This document shows, one piece after another, positions 17,887 through 26,585 of a DNA stretch of 64,000 nucleotides. The stretch covers positions 646,001 to 710,000 of the forward strand of contig NC_010125.1 in NCBI RefSeq assembly GCF_000067045.1, given 5' to 3'. The stretch's first letter is position 1. The number at the start of each line of letters is the position of its first letter. The DNA is from Gluconacetobacter diazotrophicus PA1 5. Its GTDB lineage: Bacteria > Pseudomonadota > Alphaproteobacteria > Acetobacterales > Acetobacteraceae. Under the pieces are notes generated by a model. The model was given only the letters and a program-made list of their open reading frames with translations, was not told the DNA's origin and searched no databases. The translations under genes and the position numbers were made by a program.

Positions 17887-18873
17887 ATGCCGGATGCTTC
17901 CTTGTCCGCGACGCTCAGCGTGGCCGCGCTGGCGGCGGTGATCGAATGGCGCGTCGGCTATCCCGCCCCGGTCTTCGCATGGATCGGCCACCCGGTGATG
18001 TGGATCGGCGCGCTGATCGGCCGGCTGGACCGCCTGGGCAATCGGCCCGGCTGGTCGTCGCCCGGCTGCCGGGCGGCGGGGTTCGCGGCCCTGGCGATCG
18101 TGGTCGCGGTGCCGGTCGGCCTGGCCTGTGGGGCGGTATGGCTGATGGACCGCGTGCTGCCGCGCGGCCTTGCGATCCTGCTGCAGGCGGTGGCCGCCGG
18201 CACCCTGGTCGCCCAGCGCTCGCTGCACGACCATGTGGCCGACGTGGGCACGGGGTTGCGCGGGGGCGGGCTGGCGGGTGGCCGGGCGGCGGTGGGACGC
18301 ATCGTGGGGCGCGACACGGCGGGGCTGGACCGCGCGGGCATCGTGCGGGCCGCGATCGAAAGCCTGGCGGAAAATTTCTCGGACGGCGTGGTGGCGCCGC
18401 TGCTCTGGACGGCGCTGCTGGGCCTGCCGGGCGCGGTCTTCTACAAGGCCGTCAATACCGCCGACAGCATGATCGGGCACCTGACGCCCCGCCACGCCGC
18501 CTTCGGCTTCGCCGCCGCGCGGCTGGACGACGGGATCAACCTGCCGGCTTCGCGCCTGTCGGCGCTGTGGATTTTCCTGGCGGCGCCGCGCGCGCGGCGG
18601 GGGGCCGTCTGGCGGGCCCTTCGGGACGACGCGCGGCACCATCGCTCGCCCAATGCCGGCTGGCCCGAAGCCGCGATGGCCGGCGCGCTGGGGCTGCGCC
18701 TGGCCGGTCCGCGCCTCTATGGCGGCGTGCGGGTGCAGGATGCCTGGATGGGCGACGGCACGCCGGATGCGGATATCGGCCATCTGGACCGTGCGCTGGT
18801 CCTCTATCGCCGGGCCTGCCTGATCGAACGGATCGTCATCGTGGCCCTGGCGGTGTACATAACGGTCCTGTGA
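17887..18873 (+). CDS. cobD: Adenosylcobinamide-phosphate synthase CbiB/CobD
   Basis: A 328-residue membrane enzyme that attaches the aminopropanol arm to adenosylcobyric acid in late cobalamin biosynthesis. Typical family features are IGHPVMWIGALIGRLD near the N terminus, RAAIESLAENFSDGVVAPLLW in the middle, VNTADSMIGH and the final helices. It starts 4 bp after mntH and its stop overlaps the bluB start (TGATG), forming a cobD-bluB pair. Named cobD in alphaproteobacteria and cbiB in enterics. Confidence 0.93.
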   Translation: MPDASLSATLSVAALAAVIEWRVGYPAPVFAWIGHPVMWIGALIGRLDRLGNRPGWSSPGCRAAGFAALAIVVAVPVGLACGAVWLMDRVLPRGLAILLQAVAAGTLVAQRSLHDHVADVGTGLRGGGLAGGRAAVGRIVGRDTAGLDRAGIVRAAIESLAENFSDGVVAPLLWTALLGLPGAVFYKAVNTADSMIGHLTPRHAAFGFAAARLDDGINLPASRLSALWIFLAAPRARRGAVWRALRDDARHHRSPNAGWPEAAMAGALGLRLAGPRLYGGVRVQDAWMGDGTPDADIGHLDRALVLYRRACLIERIVIVALAVYITVL

Positions 18874-19523
18874 TGACCGAACCCGATCCCCGCCCCGCGT
18901 TTTCCGACGATTTCCGCGCCCAGCTCGACCGCCTGTTCGTCTGGCGGCGCGACGTGCGGCATTTCCGGACCGACCCGGTGGACCCTGCCGTGCTGGACGG
19001 CCTGCTGGCCACCGCCTGCCTGGCGCCCTCGGTGGGGCTGAGCGAACCCTGGCGCTTCATGCGGGTCGATTCCCCCGCGCGCCGGGCGGCGGTCCGGGCG
19101 GAATTCGCGCGCTGCAACGCCGACGCGCTGGCGGCGCGCACCGAGGAAGATGCCGCCCGCTACGCCACGCTGAAACTGGCCGGGCTGGATCGCGCCCCGC
19201 ACCATGTCGCGGTCTTCTGCGACGCCGACCCGGCGCAGGGCAGGGGCCTGGGCCGGCTGACGATGCCCCAGACCACGGTCTGGTCCGCCGTCATGGCCGT
19301 CCATACGTTCTGGCTGGCCGCCACGGCGGCGGGCCTGGGGGTGGGGTGGGTGTCGATCCTGGACCCGCAGCAGATCGCCCGCATCGTGGATGCCGATCCG
19401 CGCTGGACGTTCCTGGCCTATCTCTGCGTCGGCTACGCGCAGGACCCGTCGGACAGTCCCGAACTGGAGCGGCGGGGCTGGGAACGGCGCGACCCCGCGC
19501 GGCGGGCCTGGATCGTCCGGTAA
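18873..19523 (+). CDS. bluB: 5,6-dimethylbenzimidazole synthase BluB
   Basis: A 216-residue flavin-dependent enzyme that cuts FMNH2 with oxygen to give 5,6-dimethylbenzimidazole, the lower ligand of B12. It shows the nitroreductase-like BluB landmarks FVWRRDVRHFRTDPVD, LAPSVGLSEPWRF, VWSAVMAVHTFWLAATAAGLGVGWVSILDP and a C-terminal Arg/Trp-rich tail. It overlaps the stop of cobD by TGATG, so the two are cotranscribed and translationally coupled. Its presence indicates aerobic B12 synthesis with DMB. Confidence 0.93.
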   Translation: MTEPDPRPAFSDDFRAQLDRLFVWRRDVRHFRTDPVDPAVLDGLLATACLAPSVGLSEPWRFMRVDSPARRAAVRAEFARCNADALAARTEEDAARYATLKLAGLDRAPHHVAVFCDADPAQGRGLGRLTMPQTTVWSAVMAVHTFWLAATAAGLGVGWVSILDPQQIARIVDADPRWTFLAYLCVGYAQDPSDSPELERRGWERRDPARRAWIVR

Positions 19524-19524
19524 A

Positions 19525-19755
19525 TCAAAGCGGATCGTACCCGGGGCGCTTGTACAGCGTGCCCGGGCCGCCGAGGATATCGGGCTTGTAGACCGCCTCG
19601 ACCCAGTCCTCCGGCGTGATTTCCTCGATGGAGACCGAAACCGCGCGCTCCGCACAGGGCGCGCTGGCCATGACGGCCTGGGCGACGGCTTCCGCGATCG
19701 TTTCCTTCTGATGTTCCGACTTTCCCGGCTGAAGCTTGATGATCACATGCGGCAT
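19525..19755 (-). CDS. 4-oxalocrotonate tautomerase family protein (PptA-like)
   Basis: A 76-residue tautomerase with the catalytic N-terminal proline exposed after Met removal (MPHVIIKLQPGKSEHQK). The C-terminal pattern VYKPDILGGPGTLYKRPGY matches the PptA subgroup more than canonical 4-OT. Family members catalyse keto-enol tautomerisation; the physiological substrate of PptA-like members is unknown. The start at 19755 is fixed by the need for Pro1. It is convergent with bluB, 1 base apart. Confidence 0.85.
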   Translation of the reverse strand: MPHVIIKLQPGKSEHQKETIAEAVAQAVMASAPCAERAVSVSIEEITPEDWVEAVYKPDILGGPGTLYKRPGYDPL

Positions 19756-19880
19756 CGGCCTGTTCCTCTCTCTTTTCGTTTGCATCCAAGGTATCGAGTT
19801 CGCGGAAATCGTAATATCCGGTCGCCGGAATCCTTCGCGCGATCCTATTGAAACGTCGACGGTATCATTGATTCTGGAAC

Positions 19881-19905
19881 TTGACTGGTCCCGGGTTGTT
19901 ATAAT
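19881..19905 (+). promoter_or_regulatory. Candidate promoter of the amidohydrolase gene
   Basis: A perfect TATAAT (19900-19905) lies 83 bp before the amidohydrolase start in a moderately AT-rich 230-bp gap. TTGACT occurs upstream at 19881, but the spacing of 13 bp is too short for a classical sigma-70 pair, so the -35 element may be different. The rest of the gap (19756-19988) shows nothing else I can name. Confidence 0.35.
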
Positions 19906-19988
19906 CAGGCAGGCAGGGCGACAGAGCAGCGATCACATCTGCGATATGCTCGTTATTTTTTATCCGTCGTCCGCTCTCGGAGACAAAT

Positions 19989-21878
19989 ATGGCGGATATC
20001 GTTTATCGTAATGGCATTCTTTTCGATGGATCCGGAGGTGCTCCCCTGATTTCCGACGTGGCCGTAACCGGTGACAGGATCACCGCGATCGGGCCAGGCC
20101 TGGCGACGGACGAAGGGACGACCGAGATTGACTGTCGGGGTCTATGGCTGATGCCGGGGCTGCTCGACATCCACACGCATCTCGACCTGGAGGTCGAACT
20201 GTCCCCCGAACTCCCCGAAGTGGTGCGCCATGGTACCACGACGGTCGTGATGGGCAACTGCTCCATCGGGGTGATATACGGCCATCAGCGGCGCGACGGC
20301 GAGGACCCGATCGTGGATTGCTTCGCGCGCGTCGAGAACATGCCGAAAACCGTTCTGGGCCGGGTTGCGGATACCTGCACATGGACAGATTCGGCGGGTT
20401 ATCTCGATCATCTGGAAAGCCTTCCGCTCGGCCCCAATGTGGTGCCGTTGATCCCGCATTCCATGCTTCGGATCGAAGTCATGGGACTGAACCAGTCCGT
20501 GGGCCGTCGGCCCACCCGGCAGGAACTTTCCCGCATGGAGCGGCTGCTGGACCTGGGAATGTCCCAGGGCTATGCGGGATTTTCGACCGACGCGCTGCCG
20601 TTCCATTTCCTTGCCAACGCGCCGAACAAGAAGAAAAAGATCCCGACGCAATATGCCGGGTTCAAGGAATTGTCCCGGCTTACGTCGGTCGTGCGCCGCT
20701 ATGGCCGGGTCTGGCAGGCGACACCGTCCAAGGACAATATCCCGGCTGTCGTGCGCAGTTTCCTGCTGACCAGCGGGCGTCTTTACGGCCGGCCGCTCAA
20801 GACGACCGTGCTGGCGGCGCTTGACCTGCGGACCAACCGGTCGGCCGTGTCGCTCTGCCTGCTCCTGTCCGCGATCCTGAATTCCAGGCTGCTGGGCGGG
20901 GTATTCCGTTTTCAGGCCCTGTCGTCGTCCTTCCGGATCTGGAGTGACGGCGCCATCAACCCGATCGCGGACGAGATTCCGGAATTGAGGGCCCTCAACG
21001 AGCTGGAACTCGCCGACCGCCAGGGCCGTGCCCGTATCCTGAACGATCCCGCCTGGATCGAAGCGTTCCGGAAGATGTGGGTGAAGGGAAAAAAGGGCTG
21101 GTCGCTGGCCCGGCTGATGCGGCGGCTCCGTCTGGAGGACGTCGTCCTGACCCGGCGGCTGGAAGACATGGTCGTGGCCGAATGCCCGCTTCCCCACTGG
21201 GCCGGCGAAACCTTGGCGGCCCCCTGTCGCAGGCTTCGAACCGCCCAGGCATCCAAGGGTCGACGGGGGGCGGCCAATGACGCCGAGGCGGCATTCTTCG
21301 CGGGATTTCCAGATCCGATCCAGGATGACGCGGACTTCCTTCTGCATCTTCTGCGGGAATGGGATACGGATTTGCGGTGGGAAACGACCATCGCCAATCG
21401 CGATGAAGCGACGGTCAGGAAACTCCTGTTCCACGACCAGACGCTGCCCGGTTTCAACGACAGCGGCGCGCACCTGGCCAATATCGCGTTCTATGACGGC
21501 AACCTGCGGACGCTGAAAATGGCGCAGCGGGAGGGGTTGCAGCGGGTTTCCCTGGCCGTCCATCGGCTGACCGGGCTTCCGGCGGAATTCTTCGGGATCA
21601 AGGCGGGGCGGGTGCGTGTGGGCGCACAGGCGGATCTCTGCGTCGTCGATCCCGTGGCGCTCCAAAAATGGAATCCGGAAAGCACCTATCACTTCATCGA
21701 CCGTCGGCAGTTCGGATGCAGGCAGGTCGTCAATCGCCCGCAGGGTGTGGTGCGGAACGTGATGATCGCCGGCAGGATGGCCTGGGCGGATGACCGATAT
21801 GCGCCCGAGTTCGGCCAGCATGCGTACGGGCGCGTCGTAAGGGCGAAGGACCATGCGCGGGAGTGCGATCCCGTGTGA
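19989..21878 (+). CDS. N-acyl-D-amino-acid deacylase-like amidohydrolase
   Basis: A 629-residue metal-dependent amidohydrolase of the D-aminoacylase/dihydroorotase group, with a small beta-sandwich N terminus (VYRNGILFDGSGGAP), the metal motif LLDIHTHLD near residue 57, an HGTTTVVMGNCSIG strand, and the late FNDSGAHLANIAFYDG and GIKAGRVRVGAQADLCVVDP segments. Family members hydrolyse N-acyl bonds of D-amino acids or related amides. It is longer than typical D-aminoacylases (about 480-580), with extra helices in the middle (about 270-400). It is a single gene with its own leader; substrate unknown. Confidence 0.85.
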   Translation: MADIVYRNGILFDGSGGAPLISDVAVTGDRITAIGPGLATDEGTTEIDCRGLWLMPGLLDIHTHLDLEVELSPELPEVVRHGTTTVVMGNCSIGVIYGHQRRDGEDPIVDCFARVENMPKTVLGRVADTCTWTDSAGYLDHLESLPLGPNVVPLIPHSMLRIEVMGLNQSVGRRPTRQELSRMERLLDLGMSQGYAGFSTDALPFHFLANAPNKKKKIPTQYAGFKELSRLTSVVRRYGRVWQATPSKDNIPAVVRSFLLTSGRLYGRPLKTTVLAALDLRTNRSAVSLCLLLSAILNSRLLGGVFRFQALSSSFRIWSDGAINPIADEIPELRALNELELADRQGRARILNDPAWIEAFRKMWVKGKKGWSLARLMRRLRLEDVVLTRRLEDMVVAECPLPHWAGETLAAPCRRLRTAQASKGRRGAANDAEAAFFAGFPDPIQDDADFLLHLLREWDTDLRWETTIANRDEATVRKLLFHDQTLPGFNDSGAHLANIAFYDGNLRTLKMAQREGLQRVSLAVHRLTGLPAEFFGIKAGRVRVGAQADLCVVDPVALQKWNPESTYHFIDRRQFGCRQVVNRPQGVVRNVMIAGRMAWADDRYAPEFGQHAYGRVVRAKDHARECDPV

Positions 21879-21879
21879 C

Positions 21880-22779
21880 TCAACCTACCGGGTTCGGCGT
21901 TCCCGGCGGCTCCTGGCCGATAAGCTTCAGCAGGGCCTCGGCGGCCGGGCTGCGATAGCGCTCCTTATGTCGCAACCCGTAGAACGACCGCGCGCCCAGC
22001 GCCTGCGGCACGGCGTGCACCGTGCCGGCCTGTAACGCCGGGGCCACGACCAGCGAGGACAGGGCCCCGATCCCGGCCCCCGCTTCGATCGCCGTCCGCA
22101 CGCTTTCGTTGGAGGGCAGGACAAGACTGATGGTCAGGTCTTCGGGTTCGATCCCGAGGTGACGGAGGTGCTGCTCCAGCGTCGAGCGCGTACCCGATCC
22201 GGGCTCCCGCATCACCCAGCGGGCGGCCCGTAGCCATGCCCGGTCGACCGTCCGGGGCAGGCACGGATCGGCCTGGATGATGGTCAGGCGATCTTCCCCC
22301 AGCGGCCATTGCGCCAGTGCGGGGTCGTCGACGATCGCCTCGACGATGCCCAGTTCGACCTCTCCGTCCCTGACCCTGGCGGCTGCGTCTTCGGTATTGC
22401 TGATCGCCAGGTCGATCGTAATCCCTGGATATTGCTTGCGAAACGATACCAGGATGGGGGGCAGCCAATACGCGGCGATGGTCTGGCTGGCCACGACACG
22501 CAATGTGCCGCGCTTCAGGCCGCTGAAATCGTCCAGCACGTTTTCGGCCGCCACGGCCCGGGCCAGGACAGCACGGGCCTCGGGCAGGAACAGCCGGCCG
22601 GCGTCCGTCAGGCGAATGCCCCGGCCGACACGGTGGAAGAGCTTCACGCCATGCCGTTCTTCCAGCGTCGCGATGGCGGCCGATACGGCGGACTGGGTCA
22701 CGTTCAGGGCGCGGCTGGCGGCGGTGACGTGTTCCCGTTCCGCGACGGCGATAAAGAGGCGGAGTTGTTCCAGGGTCAT
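21880..22779 (-). CDS. LysR-family regulator (YeiE-like)
   Basis: A 299-residue LysR-type regulator: winged HTH at residues 1-60 (MTLEQLRLFIAVAEREHVTAASRALNVTQSAVS, written in part), then a periplasmic-binding-like effector domain (LRVVASQTIAAYWLPPIL, REPGSGTRSTLEQHL). The effector part resembles the CysB/YeiE/CbbR branch. It is divergent from a YeiH-type exporter, the same pairing as yeiE-yeiH in E. coli, so it probably controls that gene through the palindrome between them. Confidence 0.88.
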   Translation of the reverse strand: MTLEQLRLFIAVAEREHVTAASRALNVTQSAVSAAIATLEERHGVKLFHRVGRGIRLTDAGRLFLPEARAVLARAVAAENVLDDFSGLKRGTLRVVASQTIAAYWLPPILVSFRKQYPGITIDLAISNTEDAAARVRDGEVELGIVEAIVDDPALAQWPLGEDRLTIIQADPCLPRTVDRAWLRAARWVMREPGSGTRSTLEQHLRHLGIEPEDLTISLVLPSNESVRTAIEAGAGIGALSSLVVAPALQAGTVHAVPQALGARSFYGLRHKERYRSPAAEALLKLIGQEPPGTPNPVG

Positions 22780-22804
22780 GCCCGCCGGATATCACAACCA
22801 ATCA

Positions 22805-22823
22805 TGATTTCCGATCGGAATCA
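22805..22823. promoter_or_regulatory. Palindromic LysR operator candidate
   Basis: TGATTTCCGATCGGAATCA holds a perfect 12-bp palindrome TTCCGATCGGAA flanked by TGAT/ATCA. It sits 25 bp from the LysR start and 70 bp from the yeiH start, in their common divergent gap, and is the strongest dyad there. Confidence 0.55.
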
Positions 22824-22892
22824 GAAAAATTATGAGTTGGAGTGATGAGATGGCTGCCTCCTAGTCTTCGTGGCGAAGGAAAGGGCGGTGAC

Positions 22893-23933
22893 ATGATGCT
22901 TTATTCCGGCGTGTCCTGGCGGCGGCGAGCCAGCCGTTTTCTGGCGTGCCGCATGCCGGGCGTCCTGCTCTGCCTCGCGATATCGGGCCTTGCCTCCCTG
23001 CTCGCATGGGCCGAGGGAAGCCTGTTGGGAAAAGCGTGGCTGGAACCCATGAATCTCGCCCTTCTTGTCGGCGTGTGCATCCGGACCGTTTACGAGCCGG
23101 GTCGTTTATGGGTTCCGGGCATTCGTTACTGTTCCAGGACCCTTCTCAATATCGCCATAGCTTGCTTGGGTGCGTCCTTCAGCATTGGTGCCGTGCTTTC
23201 CGCCGGTCCATGGCTTCTGGCGGGTGTCGCGGGGATCGTGGCGTTCAGCCTGGCCTTTACCTGCTGCGTCGGGCGGGTAGCGGGGCTGCCGGTTTCCCAG
23301 ACTCTTCTAGTCGCCTGCGGCAATTCCATCTGCGGCAATTCCGCGATCATGGCGGCGGCCCCCGTGATCCATGCCCGGGACGAAGACGTTGGCGCAACCA
23401 TCGCATTCACGGCGGCCGGCGGCCTTGTGATTGTCCTGGGGCTGCCGCTTCTGGCGCCGGTCCTGAACGTCAGCGATGCCGCGCGCGGCGCCCTCGCGGG
23501 CCTGACGGTGTATGCCGTGCCGCAGGTGATCGCGGCCTCCTCGCCCTTCGGCCTGGCGGCCGTCCATATGGGCACCCTCGTCAAACTGATGCGGGTGCTC
23601 ATGCTCGGTCCCGTCTGCGTCGTTCTGTCGTGGCTCTCCTCCGGGTTCGACGGCGGGCCCCGGCGAAGAACACGGCTGGTCCCCTGGTACATTACCGGCT
23701 TCCTGATCATGATGGCCGGCCGATCCTTCGATATGATTCCGCATGGGATCGTCGCCCCCCTCAATGTCGCCGCCACGGTGCTGACCATTCTCGCCATGGC
23801 GGCCCTGGGTCTCAGTATCGATCTTCGTTCGGTCATGCGGGCGGGTCAGCCGTTGATCCTGACCGTGGCGCTGTCCCTGTGCGGTCTGGTCGGCGCCAGC
23901 GTGATACTGGTCCGGGTCATGCCCGGGGGATGA
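22893..23933 (+). CDS. YeiH/YadS-type putative membrane exporter (UPF0324)
   Basis: A 346-residue inner-membrane protein with about ten helices, of the UPF0324/YeiH family (often annotated putative sulfate exporter; function unproven). Landmarks are LGASFSIGAVLSAG, CGNSICGNSAIMAAAPVI, TVYAVPQVIAASSPFG and a final LSIDLRSVMRAG segment. The ATG at 22893 follows GGAAAGGGCGGTGAC, giving a good ribosome binding site; a longer in-frame extension to 22842 lacks one. It is divergently paired with a LysR gene. Confidence 0.85.
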   Translation: MMLYSGVSWRRRASRFLACRMPGVLLCLAISGLASLLAWAEGSLLGKAWLEPMNLALLVGVCIRTVYEPGRLWVPGIRYCSRTLLNIAIACLGASFSIGAVLSAGPWLLAGVAGIVAFSLAFTCCVGRVAGLPVSQTLLVACGNSICGNSAIMAAAPVIHARDEDVGATIAFTAAGGLVIVLGLPLLAPVLNVSDAARGALAGLTVYAVPQVIAASSPFGLAAVHMGTLVKLMRVLMLGPVCVVLSWLSSGFDGGPRRRTRLVPWYITGFLIMMAGRSFDMIPHGIVAPLNVAATVLTILAMAALGLSIDLRSVMRAGQPLILTVALSLCGLVGASVILVRVMPGG

Positions 23934-23989
23934 CCGGAGGGGTCTCTTTGCGACGGTTTCCGGCTTGCCGTGCCCCAGTCGCGGCAGGC

Positions 23990-24871
23990 ATGATCGCCGT
24001 CATGCGCCGTCTTCTGCCGATCCTCGCCCTGCTGCTGCCGAATGTGGCGATCGCGGCGCCCAGCCCTTCCGAGATCGTGGCCCATGCGCCGGGCACGGCC
24101 TGGGCCGACGTGCCGGCGGACCGGCTTCTGGTGATGACGCTGGGCGATGGCGCGCAAATCGTGATCGAACTCGCGCCGCAGTTCGCGCCGGTCCATACCG
24201 GCAATATCGTGCATCTGGCGCGCGCGCATGCGTGGGATGGCGGGGCCGTCATCCGTGTGCAGGACAATTACGTCGTGCAATGGGCCCCCCGCGATGAAAA
24301 GGCGAAACCGCCCGTGGACTTTGTCGCGCATCCGCCGGCGGAATACGATCGCAACCGCCAGGGAATTGCCATTCGCCCACTCGGTTTTTCCGATCCGTAT
24401 GCACCGGCCACCGGGTTCGCCGCAGGATGGCCGGTGGGGACGGACGGGAACCGTGTCTGGCTTGCGCACTGCTATGGCATGATCGGTGTGGCGCGCGACA
24501 TGCCGCCCGATACCGGCGATGGGCAGGAACTGTATGCGGTCAACGGCGAGGCACCGCGCCAGCTTGATCGCAATCTGGCCGTCGTGGGCCGCGTCCTGAC
24601 GGGCATGGAACATCTGGGCGCATTGCCGCGCGGGACGGCGGCCTTGGGATTTTATGCCGACAAGGCGCAGGATATTGCAATTCGCAGCATCTCGCTTGCC
24701 GTTGACCTGCCCCGCGCGCAGCAGCCGCGTCTTCAGGTGATGCGCACCGACGATGCGGCTTTTTCGGCCTATCTGGATGCCCGCGCCAACCGCACGGACC
24801 CATTCTTCGTCCAACCGGCGCATGGCGTCACCCTCTGCAATGTTCCGGTGCCGACGCGCCGGAAACCCTGA
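23990..24871 (+). CDS. Periplasmic cyclophilin-type peptidyl-prolyl isomerase
   Basis: A 293-residue exported protein with a signal peptide (MRRLLPILALLLPNVAIAAPS) and a cyclophilin-like core (VMTLGDGAQIVIELAPQFAP, VHTGNIVHLARAHAWDGGAVIR, GVARDMPPDTGDGQELYAVNG). Expected to catalyse prolyl isomerisation in the periplasm. It is longer and more divergent than PpiA, with about 100 extra C-terminal residues, so activity is not assured. Start is ATG 23990 (GGCAGGC upstream) or ATG 24002. Confidence 0.75.
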   Translation: MIAVMRRLLPILALLLPNVAIAAPSPSEIVAHAPGTAWADVPADRLLVMTLGDGAQIVIELAPQFAPVHTGNIVHLARAHAWDGGAVIRVQDNYVVQWAPRDEKAKPPVDFVAHPPAEYDRNRQGIAIRPLGFSDPYAPATGFAAGWPVGTDGNRVWLAHCYGMIGVARDMPPDTGDGQELYAVNGEAPRQLDRNLAVVGRVLTGMEHLGALPRGTAALGFYADKAQDIAIRSISLAVDLPRAQQPRLQVMRTDDAAFSAYLDARANRTDPFFVQPAHGVTLCNVPVPTRRKP

Positions 24872-24920
24872 CAGATGCGGGGGGATTGTATGCCGGACGT
24901 CGGGGGGGTAAGTCCCGTGC

Positions 24921-25247
24921 ATGAGCATCCCTACGCCCGCCTGCCCGCAATGCACCCTGGACGAGACGCATGTCGAGGGGGCGAACCATGTCTGCGACAC
25001 CTGCGGGTATGAATGGCCTGTCGACATCGCCGACGCTGCCCCCGCCGCAGAGGTGATACGCGATGCCAACGGCGTGGTCCTTGCCGATGGCGACACGGTG
25101 GTGATGATCAAGGACCTCAAGGTAAAGGGTTCCTCCACGACGCTGAAAGTCGGGACCAAGATCAAGAATATCCGCCTGCGGGACGGCGACCACGCGGTCG
25201 AGGCCGGCGGCTACATGCTTAAGGCCGAGTTCCTGCGGAAGGCGTGA
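24921..25247 (+). CDS. phnA: PhnA (YjdM) zinc-ribbon protein
   Basis: A 108-residue cytoplasmic protein with a four-cysteine zinc ribbon at the N terminus (CPQC...CDTCGYEW) and the PhnA C-terminal domain (VLADGDTVVMIKDLKVKGSS, LRDGDHAVEAGG). The family is often listed as alkylphosphonate utilisation protein, but a phosphonate role is not established and no phn genes are nearby. Its last 29 bases overlap the end of the convergent cobC gene. Confidence 0.9.
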   Translation: MSIPTPACPQCTLDETHVEGANHVCDTCGYEWPVDIADAAPAAEVIRDANGVVLADGDTVVMIKDLKVKGSSTTLKVGTKIKNIRLRDGDHAVEAGGYMLKAEFLRKA

Positions 25248-25827
25248 ACGCGCGCGGGTCCAGGGAAAACAGGCGGGCGCTGCCTTGCGGCGGCGCGGGC
25301 GCCAGAAGATGCGGCGTTCGCCCGGCCGCCAGCGCGTAGAGCAGCCGCAGCGGCCCGCCATGGGTCAGGACGCAGGCGGCCTGTCCCGCATCGCGCAGGT
25401 CGGTCCAGAATGCCGTGACCCGGCGGCGCAGCGCGCCGCCGCTTTCGCCGCCGGGCGGCGCGAAGCCTTCGGGGTCGGCGGCCCATTCATCCAGTGCCGC
25501 GCGGTCGAGGGCCGCCCAGGGCGTGCCCTCCCAGGCGCCGAAATCCAGCTCCGCCAGGCGCGGATCGATCCGCAGCGTCTGCCCGGTCGCCCGGGCCAGC
25601 CGCTCGGCGACCAGCCGGCATCGCGTGGCGGGCGCGCTGTGGATCATGCGGATCGCGGCACCCCGGGCCAGCACGGCCAGGCCGTTGGCCCGCGCTTCCC
25701 ATCCCGGCAGCAACCCGACATCCAGCCGGCCGTAGCACAGGCCGGCCGCGACCTGGACCGGGGGGTGGCGCACCAGCAGGACGGAAGCGGCAGCCGTCAC
25801 GGTCGCGATGCCTGATTCCGTGGGCAT
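25219..25827 (-). CDS. cobC: Histidine phosphatase, probable alpha-ribazole phosphatase CobC
   Basis: A 202-residue histidine-phosphatase-fold enzyme. The phosphohistidine is in LLVRHPPVQVAAGLCYGRLDV, a CobC-like variant of the RHG motif, with the acid residues in LAELDFGAWEGTPW and the second His in VLTHGGPLRLL. It probably dephosphorylates alpha-ribazole-5'-phosphate or adenosylcobalamin-5'-phosphate. Its start overlaps the btuD stop (TGATG), so it is the last gene of the B12 uptake operon, which supports CobC over a generic phosphatase. Confidence 0.85.
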   Translation of the reverse strand: MPTESGIATVTAAASVLLVRHPPVQVAAGLCYGRLDVGLLPGWEARANGLAVLARGAAIRMIHSAPATRCRLVAERLARATGQTLRIDPRLAELDFGAWEGTPWAALDRAALDEWAADPEGFAPPGGESGGALRRRVTAFWTDLRDAGQAACVLTHGGPLRLLYALAAGRTPHLLAPAPPQGSARLFSLDPRAFTPSAGTRP

Positions 25828-26585
25828 CAGCGGCACAATGCCCACGGGATCACGGCATTTTCGATCCGCTTGACCGTCACGCCATAGACGGACCCCATGA
25901 TGGTATCCTGCAGGACCTGTTCGGGCAGGCCATGCCGGACGACACGGCCCTGGTGCATCAGCACCAGTTCATCACAGAACCGGGCCGCCAGGGCCAGGTC
26001 GTGCAACACGACGACGATCCCCTTGCCCTGGGCCGCCAGAACGCGAAACAACTGCATCATCGACAGGGCATGGGCGGGATCGAGGGCCGCGATGGGTTCG
26101 TCCGCCAGGATGACCGGCGTGCTGGTGGCCAGCGCGCGGGCCAGGTTCATCCGCGCCCGTTCGCCGCCCGACAGGTGGCTGGCCGGACGATTCTGCAGTT
26201 CCAGCATGTCGGTCGCGGCCAGCGCGTCCTCCACGGCCGGATGGCCGGCCGCCCGTTCGCCCGCCTGTCCGTGCGGCAGGCGCCCCAGGGCCACCAGCGC
26301 CCGTACCGGCATGGGGGGCGGTTTCTGCCCGTCCTGCGGGATGAAGGCCACCTGCCGGGCGCGCATCTCCGCCCCGATCCGGCCGATATCGCGATCCTGC
26401 AGCCGGACATGACCGTAATCGGGCTTCAGCAGCCCCGCCAGCATGCGCAGGGCGGTACTTTTTCCCGCGCCGTTGGGGCCGATCAGGCCCATGACGCGCC
26501 CGGCCTCCAATGTCAGGGATGCCGCATCGACGACCTTGCGACCGCCGCGCGTCAACGAGATATCCTGTGCCTGCATCAGGATCAT
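25827..26585 (-). CDS. btuD: Vitamin B12 ABC transporter ATP-binding protein BtuD
   Basis: A 252-residue ABC ATPase energising uptake through BtuC. Walker A GPNGAGKST, Q-loop FIPQDGQ, signature LSGGERARMNLARALA, Walker B PVILADEPIAALD and the switch His (VVVLHDL) are all present. It overlaps btuC by ATGA and cobC by TGATG. Sequence alone would also allow a siderophore importer; the upstream cobalamin riboswitch decides for B12 or cobinamide. Confidence 0.9.
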   Translation of the reverse strand: MILMQAQDISLTRGGRKVVDAASLTLEAGRVMGLIGPNGAGKSTALRMLAGLLKPDYGHVRLQDRDIGRIGAEMRARQVAFIPQDGQKPPPMPVRALVALGRLPHGQAGERAAGHPAVEDALAATDMLELQNRPASHLSGGERARMNLARALATSTPVILADEPIAALDPAHALSMMQLFRVLAAQGKGIVVVLHDLALAARFCDELVLMHQGRVVRHGLPEQVLQDTIMGSVYGVTVKRIENAVIPWALCR

